Positions 27,812 to 36,992 of a DNA stretch of 64,000 nucleotides are shown piece by piece. Under the pieces are notes generated by a model. That model had not been told where the DNA came from and searched no databases. It was given only the letters and a program-made list of their open reading frames with translations. Both the position numbers and the translations under genes were made by a program. Numbering within the stretch: position 1 is the first letter of the stretch; each line of letters begins with the position of its first letter. Source of the stretch: UBA1189 sp045612065 (lineage in GTDB: Bacteria; Bacteroidota; Bacteroidia; Bacteroidales; Bacteroidaceae); NCBI GenBank assembly GCA_045612065.1, contig JAZKYH010000003.1:27210-91209 (forward strand), given 5' to 3'.

Positions 27812-30139
27812 TCAGAAATCAAATGATTCGTCCAATTGTAACTCCTCGACGGGATTGCTTATGAGGGTCTGCTGAGCGCAGGGGTCGAAGTCTTCGGGGA
27901 TGTTGAACTTCTCTTCCTGTGAGTAGCCCAATGTCTCATCGGCATATACCTTCTGCATATAGAGTGCCCAGATGGGGAGTGCCATAGAAGCTCCCTGGCC
28001 ATCGCTCATGCTGGTGAAGTGGATATCGCGGTCGTCACCACCTACCCAGCAGCCACTGACGAGTGAGGGGGTATAGCCCATGAACCATCCGTCGGAGTTA
28101 TTGTTGGTGGTTCCTGTCTTACCTGCTATCTCGGCTGTGAATCTATATTTGAAGCGCAGACGACGACCTGTACCTTCATCGATGACCGCCTTCATCATGT
28201 CGATCATCTTATATGAACTCTCCTTGCTGATTACCTCGTGGGTCTTGGGGGTAAAGGTAGCCACAATGTTGCCCTCGTTGTCCTCGATACGGGTTACGAA
28301 GAGGGGCTCGGTGCGTATGCCATTGTTAGGGAATGCGGTGTAGGCTCCCACCATCTCACCCACAGAGATGTCGCACGGGCCGAGGCAGAGAGAGGGCACG
28401 GGCTGCACGTCTTGGTTGCGTATGCCGAACTGGTGGATGAGGCGCTTGAAAGCGTAAGGATTAAGTTTGCTCATGAGGTAAGCGGATATCCAGTTGTTCG
28501 ATTGTGAGAGTCCCCAACGGAGGGTTACTATGCGTCCGTAGTCCTCCTGTCGGCCAGTGTTGCGCGGTGCCCACACTTGTCCGTCTTCGGTGAGAATGGT
28601 CTGCTCCACGTTGCGAGTCTGGTCGCAGGGAGAGAAACCATTTTCCATGGCCAAGGTGTAGAGATAGGGCTTGATGGTTGAACCTACCTGGCGACGTCCT
28701 ACCATAGCCATGTCGTATTGGAAATGGGTATAGTCGGGACCTCCTACGTATGCTTTTATATGTCCTGTGACGGGGTCCATAGACATGAAACCTGTGCGGA
28801 GGAAGTGCTTATAGTAGCGTATCGAGTCCATGGGTGAGAGCGTTGTGTCGCGGTTTCCGTTATAAGTGAATACGGTCATCTCGCGTTTCACGTCGAATGC
28901 CTTGCGTATCTCTTCGTCGGAATAGCCATCTTTCTTCATGCCACGGTAGCGATCGGTCTGTTTCATGGCACGCACGAGCAGGGTCTCTATCTCATCGGGC
29001 TTCAGATTGTCGTAGGGTGCGTTGCGGTGTCCCTTCTTGCTCTTGAAGAAGCGGGGTTGTAAGTATTCCTTGATATGTTCGTCTACAGCCTCCTCGGCAT
29101 ACTTCTGCATGCGGGAGTCGATAGTGACATGTATCTTCAATCCATCGGTGTAGAGGTTATAGTTGCTACCGTCTTTTTTCTTATTCTTGTTGCACCAACC
29201 ATAAAGAGGGTTGTTGGCCCAGTCGAGCGAGTCTTCGTAGAACTTCTGCATCTGCCATCCGCGGTAGTTCTTGCGGACGGGTTCCTTGGCTGTCATTACA
29301 CCACGTAAGTATTCACGGAAGTAGGGGGCAGGGCCCAGCTTGTGGTCTACACGGCGATACTTGAGTGTCAGCGGAATCTCTTGCAGTGAGTCGCGCTCAG
29401 CACATGTCAGGCACTTGTTCTTCTCCATCTGCGACAACACTACGTTGCGGCGCTCACGAGTGAGCTCGTTGCGGCGTATGGGGTTATAAAGCGATGAGTT
29501 CTTGCACATACCCACCAATGTGGCGGCTTCTTCAACTAACAGTTCGTTAGGCTCCTTGGAGAAGTAGGTGTTGGACGCTGTCTTGATACCGATGGCATTG
29601 TTACCGAAGTCGTACTTGTTGAGATACATCGTCAGAATCTCTTCCTTGGTATAATACTTCTCTAACTTGACTGCAATAACCCATTCGATAGGCTTCTGGA
29701 ACAAACGCTCTATCTTGTTGCCTGCTACCTCAGTGTAGAGCTGCTTGGCTAACTGTTGGGTGAGGGTACTTCCACCGCCCGAACTGCTTTGACGCAAGAT
29801 ACCGGTCTTTACAATGGCACGCATGAGTGCTCTGAAGTCGATACCCGAATGCTCGGTGAAACGTACATCTTCGGTGCTTATCAGTGCATTGATGAGTGCT
29901 GAAGAGAGGTCGTCGTAGTCGGTCCATACACGATTTTCACGGCTGTAAGAATAGGTGCTCAACATTTTACCATCGGAGGAGATGATTTGTGTGGCAAACT
30001 TGTAGTTGGGGTTTTCCAACTCCTCTACAGGAGGAACAAAACCAATCCATCCTTTGTTGATGGAGAAGAATACTAAGAATACGGCGATGAGTCCCAGCGC
30101 TAACATACCCCATAGGGCGTATATGAATTTCTTCATCAT
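27812..30139 (-). CDS. class A penicillin-binding protein (PBP1A-like)
   Basis: A 775-residue bifunctional peptidoglycan synthase. A membrane anchor spans about residues 5-27. The GT51 glycosyltransferase domain has catalytic Glu90 in STEDVRFTEHSG and the motif GGGSTLTQQLAKQL (121-134). The transpeptidase domain has S487-T-I-K490, S547-N-N549 and K674-T-G-T. All catalytic residues are present. MMKK at the start leaves two possible ATGs, three bases apart. A -7 box (TAACTTTG on the minus strand, 30169-30176) lies 29 bp upstream. The M16-like gene follows after 5 bp. Confidence 0.95.
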   Translation of the reverse strand: MMKKFIYALWGMLALGLIAVFLVFFSINKGWIGFVPPVEELENPNYKFATQIISSDGKMLSTYSYSRENRVWTDYDDLSSALINALISTEDVRFTEHSGIDFRALMRAIVKTGILRQSSSGGGSTLTQQLAKQLYTEVAGNKIERLFQKPIEWVIAVKLEKYYTKEEILTMYLNKYDFGNNAIGIKTASNTYFSKEPNELLVEEAATLVGMCKNSSLYNPIRRNELTRERRNVVLSQMEKNKCLTCAERDSLQEIPLTLKYRRVDHKLGPAPYFREYLRGVMTAKEPVRKNYRGWQMQKFYEDSLDWANNPLYGWCNKNKKKDGSNYNLYTDGLKIHVTIDSRMQKYAEEAVDEHIKEYLQPRFFKSKKGHRNAPYDNLKPDEIETLLVRAMKQTDRYRGMKKDGYSDEEIRKAFDVKREMTVFTYNGNRDTTLSPMDSIRYYKHFLRTGFMSMDPVTGHIKAYVGGPDYTHFQYDMAMVGRRQVGSTIKPYLYTLAMENGFSPCDQTRNVEQTILTEDGQVWAPRNTGRQEDYGRIVTLRWGLSQSNNWISAYLMSKLNPYAFKRLIHQFGIRNQDVQPVPSLCLGPCDISVGEMVGAYTAFPNNGIRTEPLFVTRIEDNEGNIVATFTPKTHEVISKESSYKMIDMMKAVIDEGTGRRLRFKYRFTAEIAGKTGTTNNNSDGWFMGYTPSLVSGCWVGGDDRDIHFTSMSDGQGASMALPIWALYMQKVYADETLGYSQEEKFNIPEDFDPCAQQTLISNPVEELQLDESFDF

Positions 30140-30168
30140 AATCTTAAACCATTATATAATGTAGGCGA

Positions 30169-30176
30169 CAAAGTTA
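30169..30176 (-). promoter_or_regulatory. -7 element of PBP1A gene
   Basis: Minus-strand TAACTTTG, exact -7 consensus, 29 bp before the start codon. No clear TTG at -33. Confidence 0.5.
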
Positions 30177-30223
30177 TAACTTTTTGTCCATTATTCCTCT
30201 TTTCGCTCTTTACTTTTCCTTTT

Positions 30224-30799
30224 TCATTCCCGTATCACCTTCACTTCACCATGTGTACCCAATTTGATGATGCTTGATGGAGCGGCATTTGCAGGTTCGT
30301 CTTGGCGTATGCCGACGATATAGTCAACCGATTGTTTGATTTCGTCACTAATCTCGGCAAAGCAGCGGGGTGAGGGCTCGCCGCTGATGTTAGCAGATGT
30401 TGAGACGATGGCTTTGCGGAAACGGAAGCATAATTGTTTGCTGAACTCCTCACGGGTGACACGGATACCTACACTGCCATCTTCGCCAATGAGGTTAGGG
30501 GCCAAATTGCGTGCTCCATCATAGATGATGGTGAGCGGCTTGGTAGAGAGCTCAATGAGGTCCCATGCCACGGGAGATACCTCGCGTACGTAAAAGTCGA
30601 CCTTCACATCACTGTCTACGAGTACTAACATCGCTTTGCTATCTATACGCTTCTTGATTTCGTACACACGACGTACCGCCTCCTCATTCGTGGCGTCGCA
30701 TCCGATGCCCCATACGGTATCGGTAGGGTATAGGATAACACCTCCGTGGTAGAGCACGTCGCAAGCTCGTTTGATTTCATCTCTGTATTGTTCGTTCAT
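30224..30799 (-). CDS. tsaC: L-threonylcarbamoyladenylate synthase
   Basis: A 191-residue Sua5/YciO/YrdC-family enzyme that makes threonylcarbamoyl-AMP for the t6A modification of tRNAs reading ANN codons. Marks are the N-terminal GGVILYPTDTVWGIGCDATN (about residues 19-38), KKRIDSKAMLVLV (substrate Lys/Arg region) and VSTSANISGEPSP near residue 130. It is the short, single-domain form without the Sua5 C-terminal domain. A minus-strand -7 box TACTTTTG at 30822-30829 lies 22 bp upstream, so it has its own promoter. It sits between PBP1A and a TonB receptor without functional relation to either. Confidence 0.93.
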   Translation of the reverse strand: MNEQYRDEIKRACDVLYHGGVILYPTDTVWGIGCDATNEEAVRRVYEIKKRIDSKAMLVLVDSDVKVDFYVREVSPVAWDLIELSTKPLTIIYDGARNLAPNLIGEDGSVGIRVTREEFSKQLCFRFRKAIVSTSANISGEPSPRCFAEISDEIKQSVDYIVGIRQDEPANAAPSSIIKLGTHGEVKVIRE

Positions 30800-30821
30800 G
30801 CTAATCCAATATTATAGAGTG

Positions 30822-30829
30822 CAAAAGTA
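30822..30829 (-). promoter_or_regulatory. -7 element of tsaC
   Basis: Minus-strand TACTTTTG, 22 bp upstream of the tsaC start; -33 element not clear. Confidence 0.45.
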
Positions 30830-30872
30830 ATACATTTTTCTGATATCCGAGCTATAGATGAGATGTGTACGC

Positions 30873-33275
30873 TTAAAACTCAATGAGCAGGCGCGCATTG
30901 AGTCGTAGACCTGTGAGGTAGTTGGGCACGGCGTAGCGGTGGTTCTCCGTGTCGGTAATCCAGTAGTAGGAGTTGACGTTGTTGATGCCCAGGAGGTTGA
31001 AGGCATCGAGCCCGAGCCATACGTTGCGGAAGTGGCGTTGCCAGCCATATTGGATGTCGCGCTCCTCATTGTTCACGAGGCGGTAGCTCATACCTATGTC
31101 GACACGGCGATAGGCCGGAGCACGGAAGATGAGCCTGTCGTCTCCCGAGTGGGGAGGCCCGAAAGGCAGTCCGTTGGCATACACGGCACGCAGGTTCATC
31201 TGCCATCGGTCCGAGCCGGGGAAGTAGTCGGTGAGGCAGAACGAGAGGTTGAAGCGTTGGTCCGTGGGACGCGGATACCATTTACCATCAATTTTCTCCT
31301 CGGTGCGCATAATGGAGGCTGTGAACCATGAGTCGGTGCCGGGGATAAACTCTCCAAAAAGTTTCATGTCGAGTCCGGCCGCATAGCCCGAGGCACAGTT
31401 CACGCCATAGTAGGTGAGGCGCACATTGTTTACATTGTAGGGGATGAGGTTCGAGAGTGCCTTGTAGTAAACCTCAGAGGTGAACTTGAAGGGGCGGTCC
31501 CACACGCGGAACTGATAGTCCATGGCGCCCACCACCTGTATGGAGCGTTGCGACTTGATGTCCCTGTTCAGTTTTACGTATGATGAGCCACCAGCCTGTA
31601 TGGTGTCGCGAAACTCCTTGTAGAAGGGACTTTGGTAGTATACTCCCGTAGCCAGACGGAAGGTGAACTGCTCGTTGGCCTCGGGGATGAAGCCTACCGA
31701 TAGGCGAGGCGAGAGTAGGGGCTCGCCGTTCCAACTCCAGTATGAGAAGCGCACACCGCCATTGACGATGAATACTCCCAGGTCGGTATGCTTGCGCCAT
31801 GTGTCTTGTGCGAAAGCCGAGAGGCGATGGTTGCGTATCTCGTTCTGCGAACGCAAGTTGTAGATGAGTTCGACGCGCTCTCCCGTGTGGGGCAACGAAT
31901 AGCCCGCCGAGTCGCGCATCTCCCATTCGTTGATGTTGTCGGAAATGTGCTCCAACTTATACTCCGTGCCCCATTGCAGTTCGTGCCTGCCGAGGTTGTG
32001 CTTTCCGTTCAGGCCTACCGACATCACCGAGGCGGTGAGGTAGTTGCGGGCATGCTCCATATAGGTGCCCACGCCCATGGTCTTGTCGTCGTCCACATCG
32101 TTAAGCCAGTATTGGCTGATGATGTCGAAAGTCTCCTCTTCATCGGTACGATAGGCCGACAGGTTGAGTGTCAGGGCATGGTTTGTACTGGGCGTGTGGG
32201 TGAGGTTGAGCGCCCCAAACCAGGTGCGGAACATATCCTCCTCCTTTCCGCCAAAGTATACCTTAAACTCCTTCACATCCTCCAGCGTACCGAACGAGGT
32301 GTTGCGGTCGGCGGGGATGAAGCGGTATTTGTTTTGCGATACGTTGCCAATGAATCCCGCCTCCCATCGTGATGAGAGTTTATAGGTGAGATAGGTCTGA
32401 TAATCCACAAACAAAGGGTCATACTCACCTTGCGTGTCAAGTGTGCCGAGGAGGTATTGGCTTGTCTTGTAGCGTAGGCTATGCGTCATGCTCCACCTGT
32501 CCTCCTTGCCAACGCCAACGTAGGCATTGGCACCGAGCAGACTTGCCGATAGCGTGCTCTCAAACTCCGTGGGGCGGCGGTAGGTGATGTCGAGCACGCT
32601 GCTCATCTTGTCGCCATAGCCTGCCTCGAATCCGCCCGATGAGAAACCGATGTTCTCCACCATATCGGGATTGATGAATGAGAGTCCCTCCTGTTGTCCG
32701 GCACGGATGAGGAGCGGGCGATACACCTCTATGCCATTGACATACACCGAGTTCTCGTCATAGTTTCCGCCACGCACGTTATAGGTGGAAGATAGTTCGT
32801 TGGTGTTGCTCACACCCGCTTGTGTGGCGATGAACGACTCCACCGAGCCTCCCGAGGCATCGGGCATTAGGCGTGCCTTCTTGTGTGACAGGTGTTGCAT
32901 GGTACCTGTTTGTCGGCGTGTCTCGCGAATGGTTACTCCTTGTAGTGCTGTGTTGGTGTGGGGTAACATGATGTCCAGTGTGATTACTCCTGTCGGTTTA
33001 TGCAAAATGCGACGGCGAGTTTGATATCCAATCATGGAGAAGGTGATTTCCACCGTATCGGCCGAGGCTACCGTAATAGAGTACTCTCCTTTTAGGTTTG
33101 AGGTCGTACCCTTCATCTGTCGCGCCACCCAAATATTGGCAATCTCTACGGGACTTCCTGTTTCATCGGTGATGCGCCCCTTGAGGGTAGCACCTCCCGT
33201 GGGTGTACTCTCTTGGGCTTGGAGCACACTCAACGTGGAAATGAATAGTATGAAGAGTAGTAGTGTCTTTTTCAT
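30873..33275 (-). CDS. TonB-dependent outer-membrane receptor
   Basis: An 800-residue receptor. The signal peptide covers residues 1-20 (ending LQAQE). A carboxypeptidase-like regulatory domain (about 28-110) starts GATLKGRITDETGSPVEIANI and ends in a MIGYQTRR-type strand. The plug domain (about 120-235) contains NVRGGNYDENSVYVNGIEVYRP. The barrel follows and the last residue is Phe. No SusD-like partner is adjacent, so it is unlikely to be a glycan-utilisation receptor of the SusC/D type; a siderophore, cofactor or metal is more plausible, but the substrate is not readable. The DUF1460 gene lies 42 bp upstream on the same strand and may be co-transcribed. Confidence 0.92.
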   Translation of the reverse strand: MKKTLLLFILFISTLSVLQAQESTPTGGATLKGRITDETGSPVEIANIWVARQMKGTTSNLKGEYSITVASADTVEITFSMIGYQTRRRILHKPTGVITLDIMLPHTNTALQGVTIRETRRQTGTMQHLSHKKARLMPDASGGSVESFIATQAGVSNTNELSSTYNVRGGNYDENSVYVNGIEVYRPLLIRAGQQEGLSFINPDMVENIGFSSGGFEAGYGDKMSSVLDITYRRPTEFESTLSASLLGANAYVGVGKEDRWSMTHSLRYKTSQYLLGTLDTQGEYDPLFVDYQTYLTYKLSSRWEAGFIGNVSQNKYRFIPADRNTSFGTLEDVKEFKVYFGGKEEDMFRTWFGALNLTHTPSTNHALTLNLSAYRTDEEETFDIISQYWLNDVDDDKTMGVGTYMEHARNYLTASVMSVGLNGKHNLGRHELQWGTEYKLEHISDNINEWEMRDSAGYSLPHTGERVELIYNLRSQNEIRNHRLSAFAQDTWRKHTDLGVFIVNGGVRFSYWSWNGEPLLSPRLSVGFIPEANEQFTFRLATGVYYQSPFYKEFRDTIQAGGSSYVKLNRDIKSQRSIQVVGAMDYQFRVWDRPFKFTSEVYYKALSNLIPYNVNNVRLTYYGVNCASGYAAGLDMKLFGEFIPGTDSWFTASIMRTEEKIDGKWYPRPTDQRFNLSFCLTDYFPGSDRWQMNLRAVYANGLPFGPPHSGDDRLIFRAPAYRRVDIGMSYRLVNNEERDIQYGWQRHFRNVWLGLDAFNLLGINNVNSYYWITDTENHRYAVPNYLTGLRLNARLLIEF

Positions 33276-33317
33276 ATATACTATATGGTAACGAAGAATC
33301 TTGCGAAAATGTATGTG

Positions 33318-34085
33318 TCAGTCGCAATTTTTTTCGTCTGCCAATCGTACTACTCGCACTCCTGGACAATTTTTCCTTGTCTTCAAATATTCGTAAAGCG
33401 AGCGTTTGTCGATAACCACCTTGCCATGTGTCATTGATGCGTGCATCAGATGCAATGTCATGTCCTTCCATACGGCAAAGCCCAGATGGGTGACGTCGAG
33501 TCCGTCAATGGTCGTAACCAGTGCCAAGATGTCTCCATTTCTGATGGGGAGTTCTTGGGGGGTGAGGTTCAAGTGCTCTTTACTGATGTAGTGGATAGGG
33601 TAGTGGGTGTACTTCTGCTCTATGGCACGCATGGAGTCCACAGCCCAAGCATTTGATTTTAAGTAAGAATAGTTTTGTGGATGCTCGCTCATGAACGAAA
33701 GATTCAGCGTGTCGGTGTTCCAAATGGTATTCCCCTCCTCGGGTGTCAGTTCGTGCCATATACCGCGATGCGTATTCTCGGCCACCCAATCGGTAAAGTA
33801 ATGTAGGCGTGAGAGATACCCGTCCACAACTCCTTTTCTATAACGCAATTGTTGAACCTGCTTCTCGAACGTGAGGTCACTGCTTTTCATGGCTAACCAA
33901 CGGGCGATAGTTAGCTCCACAAAAGTGGTACAATCCAACCCGTCCTCACGGATGGTGAGTTGCTCCTTATCACCCTTCTCTAAAGTGCCTGCCACATAGG
34001 GTACTTCAAGGTATGATTTCGCCACTTCAACCACATCTTCGGGTTGTGCACATAGCATACATAATATCAAAAGATAGAGTCTCAT
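33318..34085 (-). CDS. DUF1460 family cysteine peptidase-like (NlpC/P60-fold) exported protein
   Basis: A 255-residue protein with a short signal peptide (MRLYLLILCMLCAQ) and the DUF1460 (PF07313) domain. The active-site block is DGLDCTTFVE with Cys52, and a His in the stretch HLGFAVWKD is the likely second catalytic residue. Related proteins act as gamma-D-glutamyl or L-Ala amidases on peptidoglycan fragments. TACCTTTA on the minus strand (34090-34097) with TTG 20 nt further out ends only 4 nt before the ATG, so the message would have almost no leader. The TonB receptor follows 42 bp downstream. Confidence 0.85.
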   Translation of the reverse strand: MRLYLLILCMLCAQPEDVVEVAKSYLEVPYVAGTLEKGDKEQLTIREDGLDCTTFVELTIARWLAMKSSDLTFEKQVQQLRYRKGVVDGYLSRLHYFTDWVAENTHRGIWHELTPEEGNTIWNTDTLNLSFMSEHPQNYSYLKSNAWAVDSMRAIEQKYTHYPIHYISKEHLNLTPQELPIRNGDILALVTTIDGLDVTHLGFAVWKDMTLHLMHASMTHGKVVIDKRSLYEYLKTRKNCPGVRVVRLADEKNCD

Positions 34086-34089
34086 GCCC

Positions 34090-34120
34090 TAAAGGTAGTA
34101 CAAGATTCCCAACCCCGCAA
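34090..34120 (-). promoter_or_regulatory. promoter abutting the DUF1460 start codon
   Basis: Minus strand: TTG (34118-34120), 20-nt spacer, TACCTTTA (34090-34097). The last base differs from consensus. The box ends 4 nt before the ATG. Confidence 0.5.
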
Positions 34121-34169
34121 GTAAAACGTTCGAAAAACCGGTCGATTCGAGTATTTCTGAGCAGTCTGC

Positions 34170-34200
34170 TTGGCGGAAAAGAAAATAACACTTATATTTG
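34170..34200 (+). promoter_or_regulatory. promoter of the YhcH-family gene
   Basis: TTG 34170-34172, 20-nt spacer, TATATTTG 34193-34200; the ATG is at 34262. Confidence 0.65.
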
Positions 34201-34261
34201 CGTGATGATTAGAGTATGTACTCAAACTTATTAACTCAGAGAAACTAAAAAAACTAAAACC

Positions 34262-34702
34262 ATGGTAATAGATAATCTGAAGAACTTGCGCGACTATGAG
34301 TCGTTGCATCCCTTGTTCGGAAAGGCTTTTGACTTTATCGAGCAGACTGACCTCACCACCTTGGAGCCAGGGAAGATTGTACTCATCGAGGATGAGCTCT
34401 TTGTGAATGTTTGCCAATGGGGACCTAAAACCCAGGAGGAGGCTAAGCTGGAGACACATGATGAATATATCGATGTTCATGTTCCCATCACCAATGGGGA
34501 GGTTATGGGCTATACCCAACGCAACGACCTTCCCGAGGCGGAGTATGATGCGGCGGTAGATATGACGCTCTATGATGGCCTGGCTACTGACTATATCACC
34601 GTAAAGCCCGGTATGTTTACCCTCTTCTTCCCTGGCGATGGCCACGCGCCCGGCATTACCCCTACGGGATTGAAGAAGATTATCATTAAAGTGAAAAAGT
34701 AA
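34262..34702 (+). CDS. YhcH/YjgK/YiaL (DUF386) family protein
   Basis: A 146-residue cupin-fold protein of the YhcH/YiaL family, related to the beta subunit of evolved beta-galactosidase and to proteins linked with sialic acid or unusual sugar use. Marks are KLETHDEYIDVHVPI in the middle and FFPGDGHAPGI near residue 122, which supplies the His of the metal site. The enzymatic activity is not settled; anomerase roles have been proposed. The gene has its own promoter and is followed by a GC-rich hairpin element; the glycogen branching enzyme lies 200 bp further in the same direction. Confidence 0.88.
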   Translation: MVIDNLKNLRDYESLHPLFGKAFDFIEQTDLTTLEPGKIVLIEDELFVNVCQWGPKTQEEAKLETHDEYIDVHVPITNGEVMGYTQRNDLPEAEYDAAVDMTLYDGLATDYITVKPGMFTLFFPGDGHAPGITPTGLKKIIIKVKK

Positions 34703-34703
34703 G

Positions 34704-34740
34704 GGAGGCCTCCCCAACCCCTCCCGAGGAGGGGCTTATT
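34704..34740 (+). repeat. GC-rich GGCCTC hairpin element, copy 1
   Basis: Just after the YhcH stop. GGAGGCCTCCCC is followed by a CCCCTCCC...GGAGGGG hairpin. Similar sequences occur at 43731-43775 (inverted) and 63908-63942. It can fold into a strong stem and may double as a terminator. Confidence 0.6.
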
Positions 34741-34902
34741 GTTACAGAATAAAGCGAATATTAACTAAATAAAGTCCTTTCTCCGCGATGACTGAATCAC
34801 CTCTCTTTGGGCCGATGCGATATGGAAGCGTCGGTTGCGACAACGAGAACTTTAGTTCTCCAAAGTTCGCTGAGTAGCATCAGGGGGGAGGCCCTAACTA
34901 TC

Positions 34903-36906
34903 ATGTTAAAACTCATTCAAAATGACCCTTGGCTGGAACCGTACGAGGCTGCGATTCAAGGCCGCTACGACTACTACGTACGTCGCAAGAACGAACTCAC
35001 TGACAACGGAGCAAAGAAGCTCAAGGATGTTGCCAAAGGATATGAATACTATGGTCTGCACAAGACCAAGAAGGGTTGGACCTTCCGCGAGTGGGCTCCC
35101 AACGCTACGGCTATTTACCTCATCGGTGACTTCACCGAGTGGCAGGAGAAGGAGGAGTACAAACTCACCCGTCTTAATGGACATGGTGATTGGGAGGTGA
35201 ACCTTCCTGTCGAGGCCATCAAGCACGAGGACTACTATAAGCTGAAGGTGTACTGGGAAGGTGGCTCAGGCGAGCGCATCCCCGCCTATGTGCGCCGTGT
35301 GGTACAAGACGAGAAGACCTATCTCTTCAGCGCTCAGGTGTGGGAACCCGCACCCTATGAGTTCAAGGTGAAGAAGTTCAAGCCCAACACCTCGCCCTTG
35401 CTCATCTACGAATGTCACGTAGGTATGTCGGGCGAAGCCGAGGGTGTATCGACCTATAACGAGTTCCGCGAAAAGGTGCTGCCACGTGTCATTGCCGGTG
35501 GTTACAACTGCATACAGATCATGGCCATCCAGGAGCATCCCTACTATGGCTCATTCGGCTATCACGTGTCAAACTTCTTTGCCGCATCATCGCGTCAGGG
35601 CACTCCCGAGGAGCTCAAGCAACTCATCGATGAGGCTCATGCCAATGGCATTGCCGTGATCATGGATATGGTGCAATCGCATGCCGTGAAGAACGAACTC
35701 GAGGGCTTGGGTAACTTTGCCGGCGATCCCGATCAATACTTCTACCCCGGTGACCGCCGCGAGCATCCCGCTTGGGACTCACTCTGCTTCGACTACTCGA
35801 AGAACGAGGTAGTAGCATTCCTACTCTCGAACTGCCGTTTCTGGATGGAGGAGTACAGGTTCGACGGATTCCGCTTCGATGGTGTGACCTCGATGCTCTA
35901 TCGCAGCCATGGCTTGGGTGAAGCTTTCTGTGGCTATGGAGATTACTATAACATGAACCAGGATGGTGATGCTGTGTGTTACCTTACCTTGGCCAATGAC
36001 CTCATTCATGAGGTGAACAAGAACGCGATTACCATCGCCGAGGAGGTATCGGGTATGCCCGGTTTGGCAGCTCCCATCAAGCATGGTGGCTACGGCTTCG
36101 ACTACCGCATGGCGATGAACGTGCCCGACTACTGGATCAAGCTCATCAAGGAGCAGGCCGACGAGAGCTGGAAGCCCACCAGTATGTTCTGGGAGGTAAC
36201 CAACCGTCGACAGGACGAGAAGACCATCTCGTATGCCGAGAGTCACGACCAGGCACTCGTGGGCGACAAGACCATTATCTTCCGCCTCGTAGACTCCGAT
36301 ATGTACTGGCACTTCCAGAAGGGTGATGAGAACTATATGGCGCACCGTGGTATTGCCTTGCACAAGATGATACGCTTGCTCACCGCATCGACCATCAATG
36401 GCGGTTACCTCAACTTCATGGGTAATGAGTTCGGTCATCCCGAGTGGATTGACTTCCCCCGCGAGGGTAATGGTTGGAGCTACAAGTATGCCCGCCGTCA
36501 ATGGAGCTTGGTAGACAACGACAAGTTGTGCTACGAGTACCTCGGTAAGTTTGACCAGGCGATGATGAAGCTCATCGGAGGTGTGGCCAAGTATGAGAAG
36601 AGCAAGGTGGTGGAGATCAACTGTCACGATGGTGACCAGATCCTTGCTTATCGTCGCGACGATTTGTTGTTTGTGTTCAATTTCAGCCCCACCAATTCGT
36701 ACAGTGACTACGGTTTGCTCGTACCGCGTGGCTCATATCAGGAGGTGCTCAATACCGACAGCCCCGTGTTCGGCGGTAATGGCCTCACTGACCCCAGCCT
36801 CACACACTTCACTCACTTCGAGCCCTTGCACAAGCGCTACAAGAAGGAGTGGCTGAAACTCTATATTCCTGCTCGCTCGGCAATCGTGCTGAAGAAGTTG
36901 GATTAA
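34903..36906 (+). CDS. glgB: 1,4-alpha-glucan branching enzyme (GH13)
   Basis: A 667-residue branching enzyme of the eukaryotic-like GH13 subgroup. A CBM48 module occupies about residues 50-150 (GWTFREWAPNATAIYLIGDF). The catalytic barrel has MDMVQSHAVKN, nucleophile Asp326 in FRFDGVTSM, acid/base Glu380 in IAEEVSGMPG and the HD motif in AESHDQALVGDK. It adds alpha-1,6 branches to glycogen. The frame is open from 34807, but the upstream 32 codons lack family similarity and include a repeat-rich tract; ATG 34903 matches the usual N-terminus. No other glycogen gene is nearby. Confidence 0.94.
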   Translation: MLKLIQNDPWLEPYEAAIQGRYDYYVRRKNELTDNGAKKLKDVAKGYEYYGLHKTKKGWTFREWAPNATAIYLIGDFTEWQEKEEYKLTRLNGHGDWEVNLPVEAIKHEDYYKLKVYWEGGSGERIPAYVRRVVQDEKTYLFSAQVWEPAPYEFKVKKFKPNTSPLLIYECHVGMSGEAEGVSTYNEFREKVLPRVIAGGYNCIQIMAIQEHPYYGSFGYHVSNFFAASSRQGTPEELKQLIDEAHANGIAVIMDMVQSHAVKNELEGLGNFAGDPDQYFYPGDRREHPAWDSLCFDYSKNEVVAFLLSNCRFWMEEYRFDGFRFDGVTSMLYRSHGLGEAFCGYGDYYNMNQDGDAVCYLTLANDLIHEVNKNAITIAEEVSGMPGLAAPIKHGGYGFDYRMAMNVPDYWIKLIKEQADESWKPTSMFWEVTNRRQDEKTISYAESHDQALVGDKTIIFRLVDSDMYWHFQKGDENYMAHRGIALHKMIRLLTASTINGGYLNFMGNEFGHPEWIDFPREGNGWSYKYARRQWSLVDNDKLCYEYLGKFDQAMMKLIGGVAKYEKSKVVEINCHDGDQILAYRRDDLLFVFNFSPTNSYSDYGLLVPRGSYQEVLNTDSPVFGGNGLTDPSLTHFTHFEPLHKRYKKEWLKLYIPARSAIVLKKLD

Positions 36907-36992
36907 AATGAGGTAATATCCTATTGCCATTCTGAGCCACCGGCGCTTCTATGATGTGTCGGTGCTCAGGATGATTAGTTGTAATTGTTTGA

